Made by a program: the position numbers and the translations under genes. DNA of 6,591 nucleotides, from NCBI GenBank assembly GCA_039815415.1, contig JBCBZH010000249.1:1-6591 (forward strand), in the 5' to 3' direction. This DNA is from JBCBZH01 sp039815415. GTDB lineage: Bacteria > Bacteroidota > Rhodothermia > Rhodothermales > Rubricoccaceae. The notes below the pieces were generated by a model, which was not told the origin of the DNA, did not search any database, and was given only the letters and a program-made list of their open reading frames with translations. Of the stretch, positions 1 to 5,111 are shown in pieces (position 1 is the first letter of the stretch; each line of letters opens with the position of its first letter).

Positions 1-272
1 CACATGAAGCCAAGCCCCGTCAGGATGGTCTGGATCACGAAGAACGCGTACTCCTCGACAGGGACATGTCCGATTGTCGCTAGAACGCGGTCATCGGGGT
101 ACGTCCACACGCCCTGCGCAACGAGGTAATTGTCCCAGGGCGTCGTGTACACGAACGCGATGGTGACAAGCACGCCGAGAGGCCACCATGCCTGAGGCGT
201 CCGGGGCCGAATGGCCCAGAGGACGGCGATGGCGGGCAACGTAAATACCAGGTGGAAGCCGAGATACGTCAC
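1..272 (-). CDS. Lycopene cyclase-domain protein (CrtYc/CrtYd type), 5' part only
   Basis: This is the N-terminal 90 residues of a small integral-membrane lycopene beta-cyclase; the rest lies beyond base 1. The family closes the ends of lycopene into beta-rings, giving gamma- and beta-carotene, the precursor of retinal. The start is GTG at 272-270 and the protein begins VTYLGFHLVFTLPAI, the usual opening of this family. Hydrophobic segments lie near residues 4-21 and 30-45, and a third begins near 74. Family signatures seen are TTPWDNYLVAQGVW (residues 43-56) and GHVPVEEYAFFVIQTILTG (residues 68-86); the paired acidic residues in VEEY are expected active-site residues. The GTG overlaps the TGA of the upstream gene as GTGA, so translation is probably coupled. 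Placement behind a rhodopsin fits supply of chromophore precursor. Whether the full protein has one cyclase domain or a fused CrtYc-CrtYd pair cannot be told from this fragment. Confidence 0.88.
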   Translation of the reverse strand, partial: MTYLGFHLVFTLPAIAVLWAIRPRTPQAWWPLGVLVTIAFVYTTPWDNYLVAQGVWTYPDDRVLATIGHVPVEEYAFFVIQTILTGLGFM

Positions 273-490
273 AGGACCGGACGGGAAGAGCGGTGATCGT
301 AGGCGACAGCGCGCATCCAGCCGAGCCCCATAAAGGCTCCGGCAGCTGCGAACCACCACCACGACTCGACAATGCCAACCCACGCGGGCGGTCCTCCCTC
401 AAAGACGGAGGCGAGTGCTCCAAAGGCGACGCCGAACAGGGCCCCGAGGGCGAATCCGGCGGCGAGGCCGGTCAGAAGACGAGTCATCAT
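269..490 (-). CDS. Small two-helix membrane protein in the rhodopsin operon, function unknown
   Basis: A 73-residue protein that I do not recognise. It starts MMTRLLTGLAAGF. Two hydrophobic segments are visible. Residues 4-30 are rich in Gly and Ala with small-residue spacing (GFALGALFGVAFGALA), which favours tight helix packing. Residues 38-60 contain a Trp-Trp-Trp run (ESWWWFAAAGAF) and end in GLGWMR. The short tail is polar and basic (YDHRSSRPVL). Either of two adjacent ATG codons (490 or 487) could be the start; the reading frame stays open further upstream, but that stretch looks non-coding. The gene lies 118 bases after the rhodopsin stop and overlaps the lycopene cyclase start by GTGA, so it is almost certainly co-expressed with the cyclase. 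A role in carotenoid or retinal handling, or in rhodopsin assembly, is only an inference from position. Confidence 0.72.
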   Translation of the reverse strand: MMTRLLTGLAAGFALGALFGVAFGALASVFEGGPPAWVGIVESWWWFAAAGAFMGLGWMRAVAYDHRSSRPVL

Positions 491-507
491 GAGAGTAGGT
501 GAGGTGC
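491..507 (-). promoter_or_regulatory. GCACC..CACCTACTCTC leader directly before the small membrane protein
   Basis: Read on the minus strand, the bases touching the ATG at 490 are GCACCTCACCTACTCTC. The last part matches the sequence directly before the rhodopsin ATG (CACCCACTCTC) with one change, and both run into ATGAT. There is no AGGAGG-like Shine-Dalgarno sequence. The role of this motif, whether initiation signal, transcription start region or chance, is unknown. Confidence 0.3.
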
Positions 508-562
508 AGATCGAACACCGCGACCTCGGGAGAGCCCAGCGCCTCAACGCTGTGGATGCGTA

Positions 563-575
563 CTGGCGTTGCCAG
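563..575. other. Small hairpin in the gap after the rhodopsin gene
   Basis: The 118-base gap between the rhodopsin stop and the next ATG contains CTGGCGTTGCCAG, a five-base-pair stem (CTGGC/GCCAG) with a three-base loop. No T-run follows on the minus strand, so it is a poor intrinsic terminator. It could instead protect the rhodopsin mRNA 3' end or reduce read-through into the carotenoid genes. No gene is supported in this gap. Confidence 0.25.
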
Positions 576-608
576 AGAGGCGCCAGGCTCACACGAGGGG
601 GTTCGGAA

Positions 609-1412
609 CTAGGCGGCTGCCGCGAGCTGCGGCGAGTTCTCCACGGAATCAATCCAGCCGTCGGCTTCGCTCTTCTCGCGGGCAATGGCATAGATCATCA
701 TGCCATATCCGGCCTTCGCCAAGACGTCGGCGATGGTGTAGCCTACCTGGATGGCTACGACGGAGCTCGAGCCCTCGATGCCGAGGAAAGGCGCCATGTA
801 GACGATGGGATAGAATCCCCACGTTGCAAGCAGCAGCAGGCGAATGTTCCGGAACAGAACAGCCACGCGCGGCGGCTGGCGGTCCATGGCACTGCCGAGC
901 TCAGCCCAGAGGATGTAGAGGATGTAGACGAACGGAATCGTCGAAAGGGCACCCCAGAGAGCGCGCGTGCCGATGGCGTCGAGCGGGGCGATTTCGCCTG
1001 GATAGCCGAGCAGAATCATGGCCGCGGCAGCGAGACCGAGCTTCGCAATCAGGCTGGCTTGCTTCTGCTTGACCAACGCGAGTACCAGCACCAGCTCGAT
1101 CACTAGGAGCGGGACGGTCAGTAGCCAATCGACATAGCGGTACGCGTCGTTAAAGGGTGTGCCCGAGAAAACGTACTCTGCGCCCGTGAGCGTGAATGCG
1201 TCGGACCAGGAGCCAAGGATGCGGTAGTAGTGGTAGCCCGCGATGCCAACGACGAGGGCCGAGACGATCAGGGAGATCCGGTACTTCGGCGCGACTCGGT
1301 TCTGCGCGAGAATAAAAAACGCGAACGCCGCGAACATCGTGGCGATCGTGAACGAGAACATGTTGAACACGAGGCTGTATTGCCCGGCGCTCAATGTCGG
1401 AAGCTCGATCAT
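609..1412 (-). CDS. Xanthorhodopsin-type light-driven proton pump
   Basis: A 267-residue seven-helix microbial rhodopsin that binds retinal and exports protons on illumination. Retinal attaches to K233 in the last helix (DVLAK), with D229 as second counterion. Helix C carries the DTE pattern of outward proton pumps: D95 (counterion and acceptor), T99 and E106 (proton donor). H61 in helix B is the histidine that pairs with the counterion in proteorhodopsin and xanthorhodopsin. L103, at the proteorhodopsin-105 tuning site, predicts green rather than blue absorption. G154 in LWGALSTIP corresponds to the glycine that opens the carotenoid-antenna pocket in xanthorhodopsin. The opening ELPTL.GQYSLVFNMFSF and the run LLLLATWGFYPI are nearly the same as in Salinibacter xanthorhodopsin as I recall it. 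The start at 1412 gives a full-length protein with no N-terminal excess. The genes downstream supply carotenoid. Confidence 0.96.
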   Translation of the reverse strand: MIELPTLSAGQYSLVFNMFSFTIATMFAAFAFFILAQNRVAPKYRISLIVSALVVGIAGYHYYRILGSWSDAFTLTGAEYVFSGTPFNDAYRYVDWLLTVPLLVIELVLVLALVKQKQASLIAKLGLAAAAMILLGYPGEIAPLDAIGTRALWGALSTIPFVYILYILWAELGSAMDRQPPRVAVLFRNIRLLLLATWGFYPIVYMAPFLGIEGSSSVVAIQVGYTIADVLAKAGYGMMIYAIAREKSEADGWIDSVENSPQLAAAA

Positions 1413-1424
1413 GAGAGTGGGTGC
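1413..1424 (-). promoter_or_regulatory. GCACCCACTCTC leader touching the rhodopsin start codon
   Basis: On the minus strand GCACCCACTCTC runs directly into the rhodopsin ATG, and there is no Shine-Dalgarno-like purine run. The decamer GCACCCACTC also occurs 9 bases before the ATG of the S15 hydrolase gene, and a close variant precedes the small membrane protein. It may be a recurring non-Shine-Dalgarno leader or a transcription start region; the sequence alone does not decide. Confidence 0.3.
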
Positions 1425-1438
1425 TGGATGAAACAGGT

Positions 1439-1459
1439 GGTTCCGCAGGAAGCGGTTCC
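1439..1459. repeat. GGTTCC direct repeat around a small hairpin upstream of the rhodopsin gene
   Basis: GGTTCC occurs at 1439-1444 and 1454-1459, a spacing of 15 bases from start to start. Between and partly within the copies lies CCGCAGGAAGCGG, which can form a four-base-pair stem with a five-base loop. It sits 27-47 bases before the rhodopsin ATG, so it would be in the 5' leader or promoter. It could be an operator half-site pair or chance. Confidence 0.25.
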
Positions 1460-1478
1460 GTGCAATCCGGCCAGGGGA

Positions 1479-1526
1479 ATCATTGTTTCGATAGTTTTTG
1501 AAAGTTCAACATGTTTGTTACAACAT
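1479..1526 (-). promoter_or_regulatory. AT-rich island with dyads, likely control region of the rhodopsin operon
   Basis: This is the only clearly AT-rich stretch before the rhodopsin gene, in otherwise GC-rich DNA, and it ends about 67 bases before the ATG. On the minus strand it reads ATGTTG, then an 8-base spacer, then ATGTTG, a direct repeat of 14-base period (plus-strand CAACAT at 1507-1512 and 1521-1526). It also holds the palindrome AACATGTT (1508-1515) and the near-palindrome TTGTTACAA (1515-1523). Such packed half-sites look like an operator. I could not fit a convincing pair of -33 and -7 elements, so the exact promoter is not assigned. Confidence 0.4.
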
Positions 1527-1684
1527 CCTTACTTCTGCCAGCGTGCGCGGCACAACTCGGAGCTGGCTTCGCCGACGTGAATGTGCAGGCGTTGGCATCT
1601 GGAAATGGCCCTGGGCCTACCCTTGGGCGCCCACCTCTCGCGCGCCGAGCGCGTGAGAAGACAGGCCCGTCCTACGCCCTACCG

Positions 1685-1699
1685 CCAGCTCGAGAGAGG
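1685..1699 (+). repeat. CCAGCTCGAG intergenic motif, copy A
   Basis: The sequence is CCAGCTCGAGAGAGG, preceded by CG. It shares the ten-base core CCAGCTCGAG with copies B, D and E and the first nine bases with copy C. It lies in the gap downstream of the pectinacetylesterase-family gene, 59 bases from copy B in the same orientation. It is the most divergent copy after the core. Confidence 0.5.
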
Positions 1700-1743
1700 T
1701 CGCATCGGGATCCTCACTCCGACTGATGCCCGCTCACGGATCG

Positions 1744-1758
1744 CCAGCTCGAGGCGGG
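1744..1758 (+). repeat. CCAGCTCGAG intergenic motif, copy B
   Basis: The sequence is CCAGCTCGAGGCGGG, preceded by TCG exactly as in copy D. The first and last bases around it (G and C) can pair, giving a short CGCC/GGCG hairpin with an AGCTCGA loop. It lies 50 bases beyond the stop of the pectinacetylesterase-family gene. Similarity to copy D continues loosely for about 20 bases, to a shared GTGGAGG. Confidence 0.55.
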
Positions 1759-1808
1759 CTATCGGTGGAGGCGTGTGCCGAGGTGGCGACTCTCGGGTTG
1801 TGTGGGGT

Positions 1809-2855
1809 TCACTCCACCGAGCACTCCGCACATCGGATGCTCTCGACCGATGCCCCAGAGATCAGGTCCCCAACCCACTCTGACAAAGCGACTCCGTCCG
1901 CCTCGTACTCGTAGAACTGGTCTGTCCGCATGAGGCCATGGTCACGGCCAGCCACGACGAAGCTGGCTCCGTTGGGCTTCTGATCCAGGTGATCGAGAAG
2001 TGCGTAGGTAGACGCTCGGAACGTCGGCGAGCCGGAGATCATGTAGAACGCGGACTGGATCGCATCCTGGTCGCTCGTGATGTGGACAACCGCCCGCATC
2101 CGAGGTGTCGCTGCCGCTTGGGAGAGCGCCTGCTCCAAGGTCAGGGGAACGTCATCGTCGAGTCCCCATGCCGGCCGAAGCACAGATCCTGCTCCCCACA
2201 GCTCGAGAATCTCCTCGTAGTCGTTGAGCAACGGAACCCCTGAATCTCCGATCGTGACGAGGTCTGCGCTGGGGTAGAGGCTCGCAATCCGGGGCGCGTG
2301 GAAGATGGCCCCGTAGGAGCCTGCGCTGGCACCGGCGACAACCACCTGCGTCGGTTCCTCGTGGTGCGCTTTCGCCCACTGCAGCGCCTGATTCACGTTG
2401 TGAGTCCCCCGGTGCGAGACGGCCGGACCGCCCTCGCTGTACGTCCGGGCCGCGTCGCCGACGTGCACATCGCCTGTGCAATACGGGATGAACACCATCG
2501 CGAAGCCCTCGAAGGGATTGTCTGGGTTCGAGGCGTCAAAGATGCCCCGGAAGTCGCGTAGCTCCGAGGGATCCACGCTGGTGTCGAACATCCCTGAGCA
2601 ACTCACCCACTCCCAGCAAGCCCCTCCGCCCTGGAAGTAGATCAGCAGCTTTGAGGCGTCCGCGCTGGGGCGATGGAAGAAGCCAAACGGAGTCCCGAAT
2701 GCGCAATCCTCGTTGTCGTCGAGCTGGATGTACGTCCACCCTCCCGCAACATCCTCGGCGATCCGTGACTGTACCGACGAAGGCGACGCGCCCTGTGCGC
2801 GCGTGGTCCCAGCCAGAGCCACAACAGCGGTAAGCAGCAAGAGGATGCGTGTCAT
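1809..2855 (-). CDS. Secreted pectinacetylesterase/Notum-family esterase
   Basis: A 348-residue predicted exported alpha/beta hydrolase of the pectinacetylesterase (PAE)/Notum family, which removes acyl groups from carbohydrates or proteins as a carboxylesterase. The chosen start (2855) gives a clean signal peptide, MTRILLLLTAVVALAGTTRAQG, with likely cleavage near residue 20-22; the frame extends 21 residues upstream but would bury that signal. Family landmarks in order are: YFQGGGACW (residues 73-81, oxyanion loop), PYCTGDVHVGD (124-134), HNVNQALQW (152-160), the nucleophile S177 in GASAGSYG, DSGVP (204-208), probable acid D264 in SDQDAIQ, and H306 in GRDHG. Cysteines at 51, 80, 86, 126, 342 and 345 suit a disulfide-bonded extracytoplasmic protein. 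The usual SAGG reads SAGS here. The substrate is unknown; acetylated algal or plant polysaccharide is plausible. It lies 85 bases after the S15 hydrolase gene on the same strand. Confidence 0.85.
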   Translation of the reverse strand: MTRILLLLTAVVALAGTTRAQGASPSSVQSRIAEDVAGGWTYIQLDDNEDCAFGTPFGFFHRPSADASKLLIYFQGGGACWEWVSCSGMFDTSVDPSELRDFRGIFDASNPDNPFEGFAMVFIPYCTGDVHVGDAARTYSEGGPAVSHRGTHNVNQALQWAKAHHEEPTQVVVAGASAGSYGAIFHAPRIASLYPSADLVTIGDSGVPLLNDYEEILELWGAGSVLRPAWGLDDDVPLTLEQALSQAAATPRMRAVVHITSDQDAIQSAFYMISGSPTFRASTYALLDHLDQKPNGASFVVAGRDHGLMRTDQFYEYEADGVALSEWVGDLISGASVESIRCAECSVE

Positions 2856-2913
2856 CGAGCGGGGGTCGGTATGCGCCGATGGATCGCACTTCGCCTCTAG
2901 GCATCGAGACGAT

Positions 2914-2928
2914 CCCACGTCGAGCTGG
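2914..2928 (-). repeat. CCAGCTCGAG-type intergenic motif, copy C
   Basis: Read on the minus strand it is CCAGCTCGACGTGGG, a one-base variant of the core. It begins 12 bases beyond the TAA of the S15 hydrolase gene. Together with copy E it shares the 12-mer TCACCAGCTCGA and an AGGTC a few bases before it, and both copies lie directly downstream of a stop codon in the same orientation. The position could mean a role in transcript 3' ends. Confidence 0.5.
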
Positions 2929-2940
2929 TGAGACCTCCGC

Positions 2941-4773
2941 TTAGAACGCGGAGTCGAACGCCGCCTCGCCGCCGACTACCGGCAGCTCGAGCCACGTCCC
3001 GTCGAGATCCACCATCAGCTCGGTGCCGGGCTGCGGCCACAGCGTGAACTCGCGGTCGCTCGAGAAGATCATCAGCCCGAGCTGCTGGCCCTCGGCGAGG
3101 ATCTGGTCGTCGGGCTGGAGGTCGAACTCGAGGTCTACGAACTCGCCTGGCGTCAGCGGCGAGCTGGCGGTGAGCGAGCCCTCCGCGGACCCGACGAAGT
3201 TCTGCGGATCGGCCCAGCCGCGCGTCACGATGCCGCCGCGAGCGAAGCGCCCATTGGTCCACGGCAGCGAGACGAGCCACACAGAGAGATTGACGGCAGG
3301 CTTGTTGGAGGCTACGCGGAGCCGGATGGGGGCAGTGCCTGAGAGGTGCAGCGGCGCCGTCAGCTCGGGTGTGGTGAACAGCAGGCGGTGCTCGGTCCAC
3401 TCAGCCCCGGAGAGCGCGCGCCCGTTGAACGAGACATTGTCGATGACGGTCGCAATGCCCTGGCTGTCTCCGACGGGACTCGCCAGCCCGCCGACGCCAT
3501 TCAGGTCGCCCAGTGTCGGGCTGGCGAGGGGCATGAGCATCACGGGTGCAGCCTCAGGATGGGGGTAGGCCGCATAGGGCGTCGGGTTCTCTCGCTCGTC
3601 CCCCTCACGCACGATCCATGACTTTGGATCGTCCTCGACGCCATTCTCAATGCCATAGAGGTAGCGCGTGAACCAGCGGTTCATGCGCTCGAGGGGCGGA
3701 GGGCCGCCGTGGCCGCCCTGGTGGAAGTACTCCTGCACCGGCACCCCGCGTGCCTTGAGGGCCTCGCTGATGCGCGTGCTGTGCTCCGGCATCACGTTCC
3801 AGTCGTTGAAGGCGTGGGCCATGAGCGTAGCCGCCTGCACATTATCAACCACGTTGAGGTAGTCGCGACCGGCCCAGAAATCGTTGTAGTCCCCCGAGAG
3901 GCGGTCCATGTTCGGCCCCATCTCGCCATCACGGACGGTGGCGTCGCAGGTGGCGCGGCGGTCGGAGTCGCGGCTGTGGATGAAGTCGTAGAGTACGTCG
4001 ATGTCCTCGCCGAGGTAGCCGCCCGGGCTGCGCACCAGCCCGTTGGAGCGGTAGTAGTGGTAGTACGACGTGTTTGGCGCGACCGGGATGATGGCCTCCA
4101 GCCCCTCAACGCCGGTCGTGGCCGCAGCCAGCGGGAGCGTGCCGTTGTACGACGTGCCCGTCATGCCCACCTTGCCCGTGCTCCAGCTGGCAACCACCTC
4201 CTCGCCCCCGTCGGCCGCCGTGTATCCCTTCGCGCGCCCATTGAGCCAGTCCACAACGGCCTTCGGCGCCAGCGACTCGTTGATGCCGCCGACGGTCGGG
4301 CAGCCCTCGGAGAGCCCCGTACCAGGCGACGACGAGTGGACGACGGCAAACCCGCGCGGCACCCAGGTCGCCACGTGGCTGCTGGAAATGCCGGGGCGTA
4401 GGCGGAGCGTCACATCGGGTCCCATTGTCCTCATCGGGGGCATCTCGCCGATCTCATGCTGGACGTTCCAGAACAGGCCCGGCGCGTTTCCGGCGGTGCC
4501 CGCGAAGTACGGACTCGTCTCGTAGATGGTGGGCACCTTCAGGCCCTCGGTCTCGGTCTGCCGCTGCCGCACCACCGCCACGTGAACGCGGTCCATGGTG
4601 CCGTCCTGGTCGGAGTCAAACTCGGTCTCAACCCACAGTTCTTCGCGGATCCAGTCGGCTGCAGTCTCGAACTCAGGCACGACCTGGGCCTGACCGTCCT
4701 GGAAGCGAGGGCCCGCCTGCCCCATCGCGGGAACGGCAAGACAGAAACTGAGGGCGACGAGGAACGAGCGCAT
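2941..4773 (-). CDS. Secreted S15-family hydrolase (X-Pro dipeptidyl-peptidase/CocE type)
   Basis: A 610-residue predicted exported serine hydrolase. S15 members cleave X-Pro dipeptides from peptide N-termini or, in CocE-like members, hydrolyse esters or acyl groups. The start at 4773 yields the signal peptide MRSFLVALSFCLAVPAMGQA; a 12-residue upstream extension is possible but would spoil it. An acidic, calcium-site-like DSDQDGTMD (residues 53-61) opens the mature part, as in many S15 proteins. The catalytic domain has nucleophile S208 in GMTGTSYNG, D324 in HAFNDWNV and H355 in HQGGHGG, with a helical insertion between about residues 240 and 310. The C-terminal part, from about residue 460, is the beta-sandwich domain of the family (for example APIRLRVASNKPAVNLSVWLV and QLGLMIFSSD). 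Length and triad are normal. The name X-Pro peptidase is a family label; the true substrate is open. Confidence 0.9.
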   Translation of the reverse strand: MRSFLVALSFCLAVPAMGQAGPRFQDGQAQVVPEFETAADWIREELWVETEFDSDQDGTMDRVHVAVVRQRQTETEGLKVPTIYETSPYFAGTAGNAPGLFWNVQHEIGEMPPMRTMGPDVTLRLRPGISSSHVATWVPRGFAVVHSSSPGTGLSEGCPTVGGINESLAPKAVVDWLNGRAKGYTAADGGEEVVASWSTGKVGMTGTSYNGTLPLAAATTGVEGLEAIIPVAPNTSYYHYYRSNGLVRSPGGYLGEDIDVLYDFIHSRDSDRRATCDATVRDGEMGPNMDRLSGDYNDFWAGRDYLNVVDNVQAATLMAHAFNDWNVMPEHSTRISEALKARGVPVQEYFHQGGHGGPPPLERMNRWFTRYLYGIENGVEDDPKSWIVREGDERENPTPYAAYPHPEAAPVMLMPLASPTLGDLNGVGGLASPVGDSQGIATVIDNVSFNGRALSGAEWTEHRLLFTTPELTAPLHLSGTAPIRLRVASNKPAVNLSVWLVSLPWTNGRFARGGIVTRGWADPQNFVGSAEGSLTASSPLTPGEFVDLEFDLQPDDQILAEGQQLGLMIFSSDREFTLWPQPGTELMVDLDGTWLELPVVGGEAAFDSAF

Positions 4774-4782
4774 GTCGAGAAG

Positions 4783-4792
4783 GAGTGGGTGC
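4783..4792 (-). promoter_or_regulatory. GCACCCACTC leader before the S15 hydrolase gene
   Basis: This decamer, identical to the one before the rhodopsin ATG, lies 9 bases upstream of the S15 hydrolase ATG. It directly follows a plausible -7 element, so it may mark the transcription start region rather than a ribosome site. Confidence 0.3.
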
Positions 4793-4797
4793 GACGC

Positions 4798-4828
4798 CGA
4801 ACGTACCACGACCGGCGCCTCCGCTCAA
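4798..4828 (-). promoter_or_regulatory. Possible Bacteroidota-type promoter of the S15 hydrolase gene
   Basis: On the minus strand TTG (4828-4826) is followed after 20 bases by TACGTTCG (4805-4798), one mismatch from the Bacteroidota -7 consensus TAnnTTTG, with the expected -33 TTG and a reasonable spacing. Transcription would begin close to 4792, giving a leader of roughly 20 bases. The call rests on consensus match only. Confidence 0.35.
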
Positions 4829-4836
4829 CCGACTCG

Positions 4837-4852
4837 CCAGCTCGAGGGCGGG
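4837..4852 (+). repeat. CCAGCTCGAG intergenic motif, copy D (left outer arm of the 4837-5103 element)
   Basis: The sequence is CCAGCTCGAGGGCGGG, preceded by TCG as in copy B. It is the inverted counterpart of copy E on the far side of the hairpin repeat: CCAGCTCGAGGnnGGG in both, differing only at the two middle bases. It lies upstream of the S15 hydrolase promoter. Confidence 0.55.
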
Positions 4853-4949
4853 TCAGGCCAGTGGAGGGTGGGCGGTAGCCAATGGCAATCCCTCATCCTC
4901 TGACGCTGGCAGAAAACGCAGGAATCGAGTTGGCGAGGCCTTCATCTCC

Positions 4950-5067
4950 TGTCATCCTGAGCGCCAGCGAAGGATCTCAACGCCACTCCTGTATGCCAGA
5001 TCTACTGGTTGTTGGGTCATGAGGGGTCGCGTTGAGATCCTTCCTCGCTTCGCTCCTCAGGATGACA
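4950..5067. repeat. Hairpin-forming interspersed repeat, CATCCTGAG...GAAGGATCT type
   Basis: The left arm (4950-4983) and right arm (5029-5067) are near-complementary. The outer 12 bases, TGTCATCCTGAG, pair with CTCAGGATGACA, and the inner 15 bases, GAAGGATCTCAACGC, pair with GCGTTGAGATCCTTC. Between these blocks the arms differ in length by five bases. The loop is 45 bases. This arm sequence resembles a dispersed repeat that I recognise from many GC-rich environmental genomes, where it gives spurious peptides such as CHPERSEE. It could fold into a strong stem in RNA or single-stranded DNA. It lies 45 bases beyond the stop of the 5112-5483 gene, so it could also help end that transcript. Confidence 0.8.
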
Positions 5068-5087
5068 ATGCTGATTGCCACACACAG

Positions 5088-5103
5088 CCCTACCTCGAGC
5101 TGG
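5088..5103 (-). repeat. CCAGCTCGAG intergenic motif, copy E (right outer arm of the 4837-5103 element)
   Basis: On the minus strand it reads CCAGCTCGAGGTAGGG, starting 8 bases beyond the TAG of the 5112-5483 gene. The flanking bases A and T pair here (ACC/GGT) where copy B has G and C, which hints at a preserved small hairpin. It shares TCACCAGCTCGA with copy C. Confidence 0.5.
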
Positions 5104-5111
5104 TGACGGAC

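Larger units (their letters stand above)
1413..1808. other. Non-coding gap between rhodopsin and pectinacetylesterase-family genes
   Basis: No gene is supported in these 396 bases. The possible reading frames on the plus strand translate to Arg-, Pro- and Gly-rich sequence typical of GC-rich non-coding DNA, and they start inside the AT-rich island. The part next to the rhodopsin gene holds the leader, the GGTTCC repeat and the AT-rich island. The middle is GC-rich. The part next to the esterase stop holds two copies of the CCAGCTCGAG motif and the pair GCCCGC (1728-1733)/GCGGGC (1754-1759), which could form a stem over a 20-base loop downstream of the esterase gene. Confidence 0.6.
4837..5103. 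repeat. Nested inverted-repeat element, MITE-like
   Basis: Three pairs of inverted repeats are nested in order. The outer pair is CCAGCTCGAGGnnGGG at 4837-4852 and its complement at 5088-5103. The middle pair is TGGCAATC at 4883-4890 and GATTGCCA at 5073-5080. The inner pair is the long hairpin repeat at 4950-5067. The left side is longer than the right by about 75 bases, as if it holds an insertion. There is no transposase or other gene inside. A non-autonomous mobile element or a remnant is one reading; chance juxtaposition of a common repeat with two short motifs is the other. I see no clear target-site duplication. Confidence 0.4.

Noticed and set aside
491..691. Longer 140-residue version of the small membrane protein
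   Set aside because: The added N-terminal part overlaps the rhodopsin 3' end and is Arg-, Pro- and Ser-rich; the adjacent ATG codons at 490 and 487 directly precede the hydrophobic protein.
372..1106. Long plus-strand open frame opposite the rhodopsin gene
   Set aside because: It is antisense to a clear seven-helix rhodopsin, and its translation is Arg-, Glu- and Gly-rich with no recognisable domain, as expected for the opposite strand of a GC-rich gene.
1511..1726. 71-codon plus-strand frame with an apparent signal-like start
   Set aside because: It starts inside the AT-rich control island, has no supporting leader, and soon becomes Arg- and Pro-rich over the repeat copies.
1728..1759. GCCCGC/GCGGGC pair as an intrinsic terminator of the PAE-family gene
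   Set aside because: The stem is only six base pairs over a 20-base loop, with no T-run after it on the minus strand, so it is mentioned but not called as a terminator.
3709..4401. 230-codon plus-strand open frame opposite the S15 hydrolase
   Set aside because: It is antisense to a gene with a full catalytic triad; the Val-, Arg- and Ala-rich product is a typical opposite-strand artefact.
4837..5103. CRISPR array or tandem repeat array
   Set aside because: The repeats are inverted and nested, with no regular spacers.
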